Positions 27,700 to 36,682 of a DNA stretch of 64,000 nucleotides are shown one piece after another. The number at the start of each line of letters is the position of its first letter. Position 1 is the stretch's first letter. The notes under the pieces were generated by a model. That model worked only from the letters and a program-made list of their open reading frames with translations. It had not been told where the DNA came from and did no database searches. A program made the translations under genes and the position numbers. The stretch comes from Bartonella henselae str. Houston-1. Its GTDB lineage: Bacteria; Pseudomonadota; Alphaproteobacteria; Rhizobiales; Rhizobiaceae. Where the stretch lies: positions 1,647,001 to 1,711,000 of the forward strand of contig NC_005956.1 in the NCBI RefSeq assembly GCF_000046705.1. Direction: 5' to 3'.

Positions 27700-28500
27700 T
27701 GATTTTTTGAAAGAAGTTTAGATTCTGTGTCACATGTTGAATGTGATACAGAGAGTATATCAACATGCTCTTGAAAAAATTGGTATGATGGTGATTTGTT
27801 TGTTATCATACTGACATTTCCCCGCTTTTTAAAACTGCACAGCACTTTAACATTTCACCGCAGTAGCAACCAGCACTTTCTCTATAAAGTCTATAAAGAG
27901 CTTCTGACTGATCTTCCCCTATGTCATAAATATGAGAAGGAAAACTGCAGATACTGACGTAAAGCTGTAGGTTGTTTTCTCAATCAAAACACATAATGAA
28001 AACCGCCCCTGGACTTTCTGCAGCATTTGATCTTTCAAAAAGCAAAAGGCCCTTCACCACAACGCACATAGCTATACAATTTTCAATGTTCATACATTAG
28101 GGATTCGTGTAACAAATCCAACAAAAATTTTCAACCCTCTCTTTTAAAAAGCGATAAAGATTTCAATCAAAAGGTAAAAGTAGCGGAGCATCTCGCAAAC
28201 AGGGATGAACAGCAGTTCATAAAGAAAGATGAAGGCATAACAAAAACCGCTTTTTCAAAAGCAGATGACCATTTTTTCCCTCTCCATACTTTATAACAGT
28301 ACCATGATCAAAAATTACCAAATTGCGTTAGAAAACAGCAAAAATGAAGACAAAAACCTAAAAATATCCTCTATAAAGAATAAAGCAAAAAGAAATCAAC
28401 GAAAACGGGTCATTTTATCATTCATGTTGTATTCCCGCTATCTTATGGATATTTTATTTGAAAAGATAAGCCATTTTGTAGTATTATAAGAAAGGGGGAG
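27700..28500. other. Intergenic stretch
   Basis: Near 27726-27750 an imperfect palindrome (TGTGTCACAT / ATGTGATACA) lies just upstream of the broken membrane gene and may be an operator. No gene is convincing in the rest; an AT-rich lysine-rich frame at 28307-28489 was not accepted. Confidence 0.35.
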
Positions 28501-28696
28501 GTTTATTTTTTGTAAATATCCGCAGATTTTGTCTGTTAAACAGAGTCTAAAATTTCTTCGAAAGAGGATAGAGAGATTTGCTAAACAGGAGAGATACTCA
28601 AAAAAGTGCTCTCTCTGAGGTATTTTTTGGCAACCACCAACGGCAAAACTCCAAAAGAAATCCCAAGAAACAGAGCAATGGCTTCTAGAATAAAGT

Positions 28697-29035
28697 TTAA
28701 AGGCTGGTGCAAAGCTTTTTTTCACACACAAGCCCATAAAACAACCAGTCAGGAAACAAAAGGGCATTTTCTTGTGGCTTTTCATGCACATCTATAACAC
28801 TCGGATTTGGCATACCAGATTTGGTACCCCATAGGCACACCAGACCTGGTAAAAATTTTTCTTCCAAACGAAGCACAGGTTTAAAGATGACAAAAGCAAG
28901 CAAATGATCAGCTAGAAATGGCAGGTTAAAGAAGAGGGGAACAATGTGGAAGGAAGAGTATTTTTCTATACTTTCAAGAAGTATTGTCCTTTTTTGAGAA
29001 AGAAGGAAGATCATTTTAAACGCGTTGCTTTTCAT
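28697..29035 (-). CDS. Hypothetical protein, probably truncated by frameshift
   Basis: A 112-codon frame starting MKSNAFKMIFLLSQKRTILL with GGGAGG upstream. It contains FFNLPFLADHLLAFVIFKPV and VHEKPQENALLFPDWLFYGL. In another frame just downstream (to about 28600) the reading KALHQPLNFILEAIALFLGI, SFGVLPLVVAKKYLRES continues plausibly, with a hydrophobic helix. The gene therefore looks broken near 28730. I do not recognise the family. Confidence 0.35.
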   Translation of the reverse strand: MKSNAFKMIFLLSQKRTILLESIEKYSSFHIVPLFFNLPFLADHLLAFVIFKPVLRLEEKFLPGLVCLWGTKSGMPNPSVIDVHEKPQENALLFPDWLFYGLVCEKKLCTSL

Positions 29036-29142
29036 CGCCCTCCCACCGATAGGCGCCTCCCCATAAAAGCATGACTGAGAGAATTTTCCCCATGCTGTCA
29101 TCGTTAGCGAGAGAGTTCTTTTTTACTTCAAACGGTAAATTC

Positions 29143-29691
29143 ATGAAAACAGTTAAAAAACGCGGTAGACCTAGAATAACAGGCAAACCAAGAGAACCCA
29201 ATGGCCGTATTTCACGTGCAAAAAGACCAAACAAGGCTGTTCCACAAGTTACGATTGAAATGCGTGCGAAACATTTTGGTTTAAGCATAGAAGAAGCGAA
29301 AAACCCGCTTTCGAGTTCTTATATTGGGCGACTTTATATGCTTGGCACTAAACAAAATGGTTCAGGCATCAATAAAGAGCAATATGATACTGCGCAAAGG
29401 TATCTTCAAATCAGAAACGACTATCTATGCGCAAAAGGTTTGCCGAGTGGCTATTATGATAACTTTACGCATGCATTATCTGATGAAAAGGCAAAAAAAC
29501 AATGGGTTCGCAGAGCAACCGATCACTATGAAGAGATGCAAGAAGCAATCAAAGAAGCACAACAGTTGCATCGTCAACATAACTTTCATGGGGCTTTACA
29601 ATATCTTGTTGTAGAAGATCAATCGCTTCCCTCTCTCGTTTGTTCTCTCCGTCTTATTCTTGACGCACTTCACAAACATTTTGACGGTTAA
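29143..29691 (+). CDS. Phage-related hypothetical protein
   Basis: A 182-residue protein. The N-terminus is very basic (MKTVKKRGRPRITGKPREPN), an AT-hook-like RGRPR being visible. The central part contains SYIGRLYMLGTKQNGSGINK, EQYDTAQRYLQIRNDYLCAK, resembling the 'INKEQY.TAQRY' pattern seen in phage small-terminase or late regulatory proteins and in the 16283 gene. The C-terminal half is helical (EEMQEAIKEAQQLHRQHNFH). The start at 29143 was chosen because upstream codons look random; no strong ribosome-binding site is present. Possibly a DNA-binding late-gene protein. Confidence 0.6.
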   Translation: MKTVKKRGRPRITGKPREPNGRISRAKRPNKAVPQVTIEMRAKHFGLSIEEAKNPLSSSYIGRLYMLGTKQNGSGINKEQYDTAQRYLQIRNDYLCAKGLPSGYYDNFTHALSDEKAKKQWVRRATDHYEEMQEAIKEAQQLHRQHNFHGALQYLVVEDQSLPSLVCSLRLILDALHKHFDG

Positions 29692-29756
29692 ACAAAAAAT
29701 GATCATTCGCTGAGAAGCGCGTGTCTGCGCCCGACAACCCAACAATCTGTAAATAT

Positions 29757-30002
29757 TTAAGCATTCATGCATTTATATTGGAACATCATAATATTATTGT
29801 TTGAGAATGGAAGCACTGTCGTAAAATGAGAGGCTAAAAATTTATTACAAACCGCTACATGAGAACTTTGAATATACCAAATTAGAATAAGACTATTGCC
29901 TCTATCTGTTTGCATAATCTTTGAAACGGGAAGACAGCTTAATTTGGGAAGATATAAAACTTTAAAGACAAAAAAGCGCTCATCTTTACCATCACCTTTC
30001 AT
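29757..30002 (-). CDS. Weak hypothetical ORF
   Basis: An 81-codon frame (MKGDGKDERFFVFKVLYLPK ...) with mixed composition and no motif. It lies downstream of the 29143 gene in the opposite orientation. The ribosome-binding site is poor. Included at low confidence because it is the only plausible frame in the stretch. Confidence 0.2.
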   Translation of the reverse strand: MKGDGKDERFFVFKVLYLPKLSCLPVSKIMQTDRGNSLILIWYIQSSHVAVCNKFLASHFTTVLPFSNNNIMMFQYKCMNA

Positions 30003-30044
30003 TCGGCTTTATATTTTCCAAAACGATTTAGGGCAATATTTTTA

Positions 30045-30590
30045 TAAATAATGGGGAGTGCGCATTACCTCACACTTTTGTTTCTGACGTTTTTTAAGAA
30101 GAATCACGCCCTTCACGCAAAACAAAAACGCCACTGTGTTGTACAGTTACACGCTTGTTTTAAAGAAACATTTCTTAGCGCACAAAAGCACGCACTCCAA
30201 GCCCATTTCACAACGACGCTCATAAATAGTATATGATAAATCCAAATAATATTAACGATAAAGCCATTGTGCACCCCCTTTTTACGTGCACCCCCCTCTT
30301 TACGCTTATGAAGCGTATAAGCCAGGACCCTTATTCTCACAAACCGGCACCATTATTCCTTTGCCAGCTTTCAATGTTGCCATAACCCTTGGCCCTTGAA
30401 ATGATTCATAAGGGATTTCTTTAAAGAGTTTTTACCCCCACGACAACCGCACTTGTGACACACAAAGGAATGGTTTTTCTGATGATGAATGGAGCATTTG
30501 AGATGGAAGGATCTTACGATATGCGAGACTCTCATTCAAATTGAAAAAAGATGCATTATCTTTGTAAATCAATATGGTGACAGACAAATT
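30045..30590 (+). repeat. Dispersed ~500-bp non-coding repeat, copy b
   Basis: Same order of landmarks as copies at 21066-21785 and 34400-34900: AACGCCACTGTGTTG, GAAACATTTCTTAG, CATTGTGCACCCCC, CTTTGCCAGC, ATGATTCATAAG and TTTGTAAATCAAT. Not coding in a conserved frame. Confidence 0.7.
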
Positions 30591-30734
30591 CTTACCCCAT
30601 CAAAAATCCCTACAAAAGCAATAATTAAAAAGCGTCTCACCAGCATCAAGTCTTATTAACACCCCATTCACCACCCCTCCCACCTCACTGGAAAGGCTTC
30701 CCACCTCTTTCACAGCCTCTTCAGCCCACTTTCC

Positions 30735-30945
30735 AAGTTATTCCCCAACCTAATCTGATCTCACCAGCACACCCTTGATGAAAACCACCACCAAAAGTAA
30801 ACCACACCATCAGCAATCAACTACAAAAAACAACCTGATTTTAAACTTTACAAAATCTCATATCTCTTTTGTTTTTGAAAAGCACAAAAAATGCAATTTA
30901 AGAGTACGTCATGCTGCCCTGCCTTATGCAAAGCATTTTTTATAA
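30735..30945 (+). repeat. ~190-bp direct repeat, copy 1
   Basis: CTGATCTCACC, then ATCAGCAATCAACTACAAAA, CAACCTGAT, CTTTTGTTTTTGAAAAGC and ATGCAATTTAAGAGTA match 32430-32620, where the same sequence leads directly into the endolysin gene. Here it leads into no gene. Confidence 0.75.
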
Positions 30946-31680
30946 ACCAACAACACCAGAAACCATTTCCTCAGAAATCTCTCTATCAGCACCAAGCACG
31001 ACAAAAGCAGCAAACGGGAATGGGCATCCAGCCTCATCATCCTTAACCCCTCTTTAACACACTCGTTACCCCCACTCTCCAAACCCATTGTCCCTCTCAC
31101 TCTGTCCACAAAGAAAACCAACCAACAACACCAGAAGCCAACTCCTCGAAAATCTCTCCACCGGCACCCCGCACTCACACAAGTAATAATCGAAAAGCGC
31201 TTCACTAGCCTCCAAAATCACCCAAAAGCCACACTATAAACTGAAGAAAGATGAAAAAGTGCTTCTTATTCGTATTCGAAATAACTTCCGAATAAAACGG
31301 CACACTCTATTACAAAACCAGCGGAGTTGTTTAAAATAAAAAACACAAGATCTTAGTTTTTCTGTTGACAATGAAGAGAAAATCGTATTTAATGACACGT
31401 GCGGTATAAGTTTTTTTGTGACTAAATTTCACCGTTACTTCCAGCAGTGCCTTCATCATTATCTTTGTAAAGTTTTATTTCTGTTTTTAGAAAACAGGAA
31501 AAGTTTAATATGAGAGAATGTTCTTCAGCTTTAATTTACGCTGAGCATTTTTTATGTACGTCCCTCCCAGTAGAACCCATCCTCTCCAGAAATCTCTCCA
31601 CAATCCCTCCCCCCACAAAAGCAATAATCAAAAAGCGTCTCACCAACCTCCCACCTCTTTAGCACACTCTTCGCCCCGCT

Positions 31681-32411
31681 CTCCAAGCCACTGTTCCTCT
31701 TACTCTTCACGACAGAGAAAACCAACAACACCGCTGTAAAAAGGAAACCGCAGTAACACTCCTCTCATAAGCCATCCATCTCACTGGCAAACTCTTCCAC
31801 CTCTTGAGCACCCCCTTTGCCCCGCTCTCCAAGCCACTGTTCCTCTTACTCTTCACGACAGAGAAAACCAACAACACCGCTGTAAAAAGGAAACCGCAGT
31901 AACACTCCTCTCACAAGCCATCCATCTCACTGGCAAACTCTTCCGCCTCTTGAGCACCCCCTTTGCCCCGCTCTCCAAGCCACTGTTCCTCTTACTCTTC
32001 ACGACAGAGAAAACCAACAACACCGCTGTAAAAAGGAAACCGCAGTAACACTCCTCTCACAAGCCATCCATCTCACCGGCAAACTCTTCCGCCTCGTTAG
32101 CACCCCCTTTGCCCCGCTCTCCAAGCCACTGTTCCTCTTACTCTTCACGACAGAGAAAACCAACAACACCGCTGTAAAAAGGAAACCGCAGTAACACTCC
32201 TCTCATAAGCCAACCACCTCACTGGCAAACTCTTCCGCCTCTTGAGCACCCCCTTTGCCCCGCTCTCCAAGCCACTGTTCCTCTTACTCTTCACGACAGA
32301 GAAAACCAACAACACCGCTGTAAAAAGGAAACCGCAGTAACACTCCTCTCACAAGCCACCCACCTCACTGGCAAACTCTTCCGCCTCGTTAGCACCCCCT
32401 TTGCCCCGCTC
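31681..32411 (+). repeat. Tandem array, five copies of a 146-bp unit
   Basis: CTCCAAGCCA recurs at 31681, 31827, 31973, 32119, 32265 and 32411, an exact 146-bp period. Each unit holds CTTACTCTTCACGACAGAG, AACACCGCTGTAAAAAGGAA and CACTCCTCTCA. The period is not a multiple of three, so it is not a protein repeat. Degraded related units extend upstream to about 30950. The stretch 30600-32590 contains no gene. Confidence 0.95.
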
Positions 32412-32429
32412 TCCAAGCCATTGCCTAAC

Positions 32430-32620
32430 CTGATCTCACCTTATCCGCCCACCCCTAGCGAAAACCGCACTATCAGCAATCAACCACAAAAGACAAAAAG
32501 ACAACCTGATGTTTTAATCTTTGTCAAATCTCATGTCTCTTCTGTTTTTGAAAAGCGAGAAAAATGCAATTTGAGAATATGTCATGGTCATACTGCTCTG
32601 CTTTATGCAGAGTTTTTTTA
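32430..32620 (+). repeat. ~190-bp direct repeat, copy 2 (upstream of endolysin)
   Basis: Second copy of the 30735-30945 element. It ends with a terminator-like hairpin (32596-32619) only 12 bp before the endolysin start. Confidence 0.75.
32596..32619 (+). terminator. Hairpin with T-run just before endolysin
   Basis: CTCTGC - TTTAT - GCAGAG followed by TTTTTTTA: a 6-bp stem with a seven-T tail on the + strand. It would stop transcription entering the lysis cassette unless antiterminated, or mark the end of an upstream small transcript. The endolysin ribosome-binding site (GGAG, 32622) follows immediately. Confidence 0.75.
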
Positions 32621-32631
32621 TGGAGAAGTTT

Positions 32632-33294
32632 ATGCGAAAAATATCAAAAGAAGGACTTGCGCTGATTAAACAATGGGAAGGATTACGTTTGAGCGCCTAT
32701 CAAGATTCTATTGGTGTATGGACAATCGGTTATGGCCATACAAAGAGTGCTGGAAAACCCTTTGTGCGCAAAGGCATGACAATCACTGAAAAGCAAGCCG
32801 AAGAACTTCTTTGTCGAGACTTGCAACAATTTGAAAACGCTGTTGAGCAAGCTGTCACTGTTTCTTTAACAGATGAACAATTCGCAGCGTTAGTTTCGTT
32901 TTGTTATAATGTAGGAACAACAGCTTTTTGCAACTCGACACTCTTAAAGAAACTCAATAATGGTGATTATGAAGCAATCCCAACCGAATTACAGAAATGG
33001 ACCAAAGCAGGAGGCAAACGTCTTCAAGGTCTCGTCAATAGACGTGCAGCAGAAACAGGGTTATGGGCGAAGCGCTCTTATGTTTCTTCCAACACTCAAA
33101 AAGTAGAAATGAAAGATGCAACAGGTCTTTTCAAATTAGAAGCGCTTGCACCAATTATAGGCTCCGCTTCAGGGCTTGGAGGCTTGTTAACAGTCAATGG
33201 TCCGGTCCAATGGGCATTGGCAACGGTGATGATTATAGCTGCCTGTGCTGGAATTTTCTTCGTTGCGAAACGCTTTCAGGAGCATCGTCTATGA
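32632..33294 (+). CDS. Phage endolysin (GH24 lysozyme) with C-terminal membrane segment
   Basis: A 220-residue T4-type lysozyme that cleaves the glycan of peptidoglycan. The catalytic Glu lies in IKQWEGLRLSAYQDSIGVWT and the Asp/Thr pair in DSIGVWTIGYGHT, near residues 11-33. The rest of the fold is clear (FCYNVGTTAFCNSTLLKKLN, NRRAAETGLW). Residues about 160-215 form an unusual tail with hydrophobic stretches (PIIGSASGLGGLLTV and WALATVMIIAACAGIFFVAK), probably membrane-anchoring. The ATG at 32632 follows GGAG by 6 bp. Its stop overlaps the next start (ATGA at 33291). Confidence 0.92.
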   Translation: MRKISKEGLALIKQWEGLRLSAYQDSIGVWTIGYGHTKSAGKPFVRKGMTITEKQAEELLCRDLQQFENAVEQAVTVSLTDEQFAALVSFCYNVGTTAFCNSTLLKKLNNGDYEAIPTELQKWTKAGGKRLQGLVNRRAAETGLWAKRSYVSSNTQKVEMKDATGLFKLEALAPIIGSASGLGGLLTVNGPVQWALATVMIIAACAGIFFVAKRFQEHRL

Positions 33295-33518
33295 TCTGGT
33301 GGATGAAAAGAAACTTGATAGTAACAAGTGCGGTTTTGGCCGCTTTTTTTATGGCTTTAGCAAAAGCTTTTACGCTCGGCAAAAAGATTGAGCAGCAAAA
33401 GCAAACAGAAAAGACTCTAAAGTCAGCAACAACAAGGCTTGAGATAGAAAATGAAGTTAACAAAAAAAGTGATGCTGATGTGCGTGCTGAGCTCTCTAGT
33501 TGGCTGCGCGATAAATAA
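33291..33518 (+). CDS. Rz-like inner-membrane spanin subunit
   Basis: A 75-residue protein with one N-terminal membrane segment (LIVTSAVLAAFFMALAKAFT) followed by a coiled-coil periplasmic part (KKIEQQKQTEKTLKSATTRL, EIENEVNKKSD). This is the i-spanin layout; spanins fuse inner and outer membranes in the last step of lysis. It starts in ATGA overlap with the endolysin, and its 3' part contains the o-spanin gene in another frame. Confidence 0.8.
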   Translation: MIWWMKRNLIVTSAVLAAFFMALAKAFTLGKKIEQQKQTEKTLKSATTRLEIENEVNKKSDADVRAELSSWLRDK

Positions 33519-33654
33519 GCGTTCTTCCTGTGAAGGATGGTTGCCCATTTACTTAGAGAGGAAAGATCTCAATGTCATCAGTGCAAACTTAGCAAGAGAG
33601 ATCTTAAAACATAACAAACAGGGTGAGTACTTGTGTGGGTGGAAACATGGCTAG
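33451..33654 (+). CDS. Rz1-like outer-membrane spanin lipoprotein
   Basis: A 67-residue protein beginning MKLTKKVMLMCVLSSLVGCA, a lipoprotein signal with lipobox LVGC. The mature peptide contains CEGWLPIYLERKDLNVISAN, LAREILKHNKQGEYLCGW; a 'W.PI....D...S...A..IL.HN..G..LCGW' pattern is seen in alphaproteobacterial phage o-spanins. It overlaps the i-spanin gene by 68 bp in a different frame, the classical nested Rz/Rz1 arrangement. Confidence 0.85.
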   Translation: MKLTKKVMLMCVLSSLVGCAINKRSSCEGWLPIYLERKDLNVISANLAREILKHNKQGEYLCGWKHG

Positions 33655-33868
33655 AAAAAAAACTGAAAAAATGAAAGAACTCACGGAAGCAGAAAAAGAA
33701 ATGCTTCAAGAAATAATCCTGACCTATCAAAGTGTGAAAATGATGTCTCGTTTTATGAAATGGATTGCATTTTTTCTCTTTTTATTGATCCTTGATTTTG
33801 CTCGCCTCATAGACGCAATAGAGAATATCTTTGCACATTTAAAGCAGTGGGTCATCTCAAAGAAGTAA
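33647..33868 (+). CDS. Single-span membrane protein of the lysis cassette
   Basis: A 73-residue protein starting MARKKTEKMKELTEAEKEML, with one membrane span (WIAFFLFLLILDFARLIDAI) and a charged C-terminus. It overlaps the o-spanin end by 8 bp. Position makes a holin or anti-holin role possible, but one-span holins vary too much to assign by sequence. GGTGG precedes the ATG. Confidence 0.65.
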   Translation: MARKKTEKMKELTEAEKEMLQEIILTYQSVKMMSRFMKWIAFFLFLLILDFARLIDAIENIFAHLKQWVISKK

Positions 33869-34005
33869 AGAACAAAATTATTCTCTCTCTTTGTGTTGCA
33901 AGAGAGAGTAAAAAAACCCTTGTTTAAGAAAATCCACAAAGCTCTATTGTACTCTTCTTATCATTTTATATCTGCTCGAATAGCTTTTACGGTATCCCTT
34001 CAAAA

Positions 34006-34104
34006 GCATCGTCGTGAAATGGGCTTTTGTGCCTTGAAAGATGTTTCATGAATACACTATACGAGCACATTCACAAAATTGTCTAATCTTGCAGGCTTTC
34101 TCAC
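34006..34104 (-). repeat. Inverted copy of part of the ~500-bp repeat
   Basis: Reverse complement of 34495-34584 (GTGAGAAA..CTG.AAGATTAGAC, GTGCTCGTAT.GTGTATTC, GGCACAAAAGCCCATTTCAC). The two arms form an inverted repeat with a 390-bp spacer just beyond the lysis cassette. Confidence 0.85.
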
Positions 34105-34399
34105 CATTCGGCAAAATTTGAAATTCAAAGGCTTAGCGTCATTGCAGAAGATCTGTTAAAAGAGTCTTTGTTATTACTTTACTCTACTCTCTTATACTTC
34201 ATTCATGACAAAAACTAAATTAAGACGCAAAAGGATTGTGTTTTTAATCAACATATCCACTTAGTCTTTATAACAAAGTAGCGTAGAAAAATTTTTACGA
34301 AAGTAATAGGAGAAAATTTACATTTTATTTTTAAAAATATTTGTTTAACTTTTGCAGCTGAATGTGCCAAATTTGATAGTGAAGCTGATCATGTTTACT

Positions 34400-34900
34400 T
34401 GTTTAATAGGGGCACGTCTCTCATACAAAACAAAAACGCCCACACAAAAAAACGCCATTGTATTTCCAATTCATGTACTTTATAGTGAGAAAATCTGTAA
34501 GATTAGACAATTTTATGAATTGTGCTCGTATGGTGTATTCATGAAACATCTCTTAAGGCACAAAAGCCCATTTCACGACGATGCCCGTAAAGGACATAAT
34601 GGTAAAACCATTATGCACCATTCTTTTTACACTTATGAAAGCGCAAGCTGGCATCATCATTTTCTTTGCCAGCGCAAAATATCACGAAATCCTTGGCACT
34701 TGGACAATTCATAAGGAGCATTTTCACTTCTTTTTTGAAGAGTTTTTATCCACACGCCAACCCTGCTTGTGATATGCAAGTGAAGAGTTTTGAGTAATTC
34801 ATTACGAGAGTATTTGCAATGAGAAAATCTTACGCTTTTTCGGAGTTCTCATTCAAGTTGAATAGCTGCTAAATGCGCTTTATAAATCAATGCGTTGCCT
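34400..34900 (+). repeat. Dispersed ~500-bp non-coding repeat, copy c
   Basis: Third copy of the element at 21066 and 30045, containing AACGCCATTGTATTTCCAAT, GAAACATCTCTTAAGGCA, AATGGTAAAACCATTATGCA, CTTTGCCAGC, GACAATTCATAAGG, GTTTTTATCCACACG and TTTATAAATCAATGCG. Includes the perfect palindrome-like AATGGTAAAACCATT. Confidence 0.75.
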
Positions 34901-35003
34901 TCTCAATTATCCACCTAAAGTAGCAAGATCTATACTCATTAACAGCTTAAAAGGTGTTTCTAGCAGAATGCTAAAACAGAAAAATTGTTTATCACCCAAA
35001 AAA

Positions 35004-35409
35004 CTATGAAACAAGAACCTTTGGTCTCCATCCTTCTTTTCTAAGATCTGTGGTGCACCAGTTAACACTCTTCATCGATAGATCCAACAACAAAACACCT
35101 GATACATAAAGTTTTACAGACTTTATATTACCGCCTAAACGACGGTGTTTTACGGCATAAATAAGATAAAGAAGAAGCTTCTTATTCAATCATCTCAAGA
35201 TAAAACCGATGGTTCGAAGACGAAACCGTCTTGCTCTTTGCATCAGCTTTAAAGCAACCCTTTCTCTTTAAAACGACCTTTTCACTTGTGCTGGGAGCAA
35301 GAACCTTTGGTTTCCATCCTCCTTTGCTAGGAGCTGTATGGACGCCCCAATTAATATTCTTCATCAATAGATCCAGCAATGAAACACCTTGTAAAATTTT
35401 ACAGACCAT
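35004..35409 (-). pseudogene. Tandem pair of related broken frames
   Basis: Two adjacent minus-strand pieces share 'V.LLDL.MK..NW......K.GW.PKVL': GVSLLDLLMKNINWGVHTAP with GGWKPKVLA (35182-35409), and GVLLLDLSMKSVNWCTTDLR with EGWRPKVLVS (35004-35189). This is an internal duplication of an unidentified gene. The GAACCTTTGGT.TCCATCCT DNA motif is shared. Neither piece has a clear start. Confidence 0.45.
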
Positions 35410-35513
35410 ATTAGTGCCCTAAACCTGCTCCATCAGCATATTTTCTTTGGGAAGACTTTTACGGATAAGACGGAAAGAATGTTACGCATTCTTGTTCTTC
35501 GAACCATCTCTAA

Positions 35514-35678
35514 AACCACCTTTTGGACCACCTTTTGCGTTGTGTTTGGAACACTCTCATCTGAGATCAAAACTACATATACCAGAAATAAAAATCTAAT
35601 AAAAACAATTAATTAAAAGGAAAAAGTGATAGAAAACGCTCTCGGATGATATTGTAGAAAATTCTAAGGGGAAAGAAA
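35514..35678 (+). repeat. ~155-bp element beside tRNA-Leu (copy 2)
   Basis: Second copy of the 4446-4602 element (ACCACCTTTTGCGTTGTGTT, GATAGAAAACGCTCT, TTCTAAGGGGAAAG). It ends two bases from the encoded CCA end of tRNA-Leu. Confidence 0.75.
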
Positions 35679-35680
35679 AG

Positions 35681-35765
35681 TGGTGCGGGTGGTCGGACTC
35701 GAACCGACACTCCTCTCGGAACCAGATTTTGAGTCTGGCGCGTCTACCAGTTCCACCACACCCGC
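35681..35765 (-). tRNA. tRNA-Leu (anticodon CAA)
   Basis: On the minus strand: acceptor GCGGGTG pairs with CACCCGC, D-arm TGGTGGAACTGGTAGACGCG, anticodon stem CCAGA/TCTGG with loop CTCAAAA (anticodon CAA), a long variable arm (TTCCGAGAGGAGT) typical of Leu, T-arm GTCGG-TTCGAGT-CCGAC, and encoded CCA. Confidence 0.97.
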
Positions 35766-36049
35766 ACACTCTCATAAAGGACAAGGTTATCCATTGTCTT
35801 TTTGCACTATAGGAAGAAGAACAGATTCGTCAACAGTAGACTTCTTGTTTTTTAAAAAATCGTATTATTTTTGTTCCATAGTAATTTGATGGATCTTTGT
35901 GCTATCTCGTTTATAGGAGAATTTTCTTATTGGATTTAATGAGTCTTTGCCCTATCTGATTAATGAAGTACTTCCCGCAAAGATTGCTCGTTCTGTTTCC
36001 CAAACTGGTTTATGGATTACAATTTGTAAAGTCTTTACTTCTTCAGCTT

Positions 36050-36670
36050 ATGAAAGATCTCATGATATTGAACAAACTAAAGCTTTGGACGATTTCTTTA
36101 GCGAATCGACGCACAGCATCATATTGGCTTGGGTTCATTGCTTTTATTGAGAGTTCTTTTTTTCCGATTCCTGTAGATGTTTTGTATCTTCCGATGGCCC
36201 TTGTTCACCCTAAGAAGGCTTATCGCTATGCCTTTATTGCTACTGTATGTTCTGTTTTGGGAGGAGTTTCCGGTTGGTTTATTGGTCATTTTGCTTATGA
36301 CACACTTGCCAAACCGATTTTAGAATTTTACGGTAAAGTTGAAAGTTTTCAAACGCTAAAAAACAGTGCGACACTGAAATTTCTTGTAATTTTACTGATC
36401 ACTTCAGGTTTTTTACATCTTCCGCCTCTCAAGATTACTACACTTTTAGCAGGTGTTATGGGTGTGCATCTTGGACTTTTTATTCTCACCTGTATTTTTG
36501 CACGGGGAGCTCGTTTTTACCTTCTGGCGTGGTTGATTAAGCATTTTGGACGTCAAGCAATGCATTTTCTTGCCCGCCATTTCAAATGGATTGTTCTGAT
36601 TGGTTGTGTTACTCTATTTTTGGTTTATGGAATTTTCATAACTTTTGTGAACAAGTACCTTTTATTTTAA
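36050..36670 (+). CDS. YqaA/DedA-like inner membrane protein
   Basis: A 206-residue multi-span protein. After MILNKLKLWTISLANRRTAS comes FIAFIESSFFPIPVDVLYLP, the signature of the YqaA branch of the DedA (SNARE-associated) family. Then come several hydrophobic segments and the membrane motif GFLHLPPLKITTLLAGVMGV. DedA relatives act in lipid flipping and envelope homeostasis. The start is uncertain: ATG at 36050 or 36062 fits the family best; an ATG at 35963 would add a 29-residue leader. It lies 12 bp upstream of dsbB and is probably co-transcribed with it. Confidence 0.85.
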   Translation: MKDLMILNKLKLWTISLANRRTASYWLGFIAFIESSFFPIPVDVLYLPMALVHPKKAYRYAFIATVCSVLGGVSGWFIGHFAYDTLAKPILEFYGKVESFQTLKNSATLKFLVILLITSGFLHLPPLKITTLLAGVMGVHLGLFILTCIFARGARFYLLAWLIKHFGRQAMHFLARHFKWIVLIGCVTLFLVYGIFITFVNKYLLF

Positions 36671-36682
36671 GGAACATGCTCG

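Noticed and set aside
28265..28489. 74-codon plus-strand AT-rich frame
   Set aside because: Lys/Asn/Ile composition is expected from AT-rich DNA; there is no ribosome-binding site, motif or partner.
35596..35889. Frames on both strands over tRNA-Leu (VRVVGLEPTLLSEPDFESG type)
   Set aside because: These are tRNA shadows that are frequently mis-annotated as proteins.
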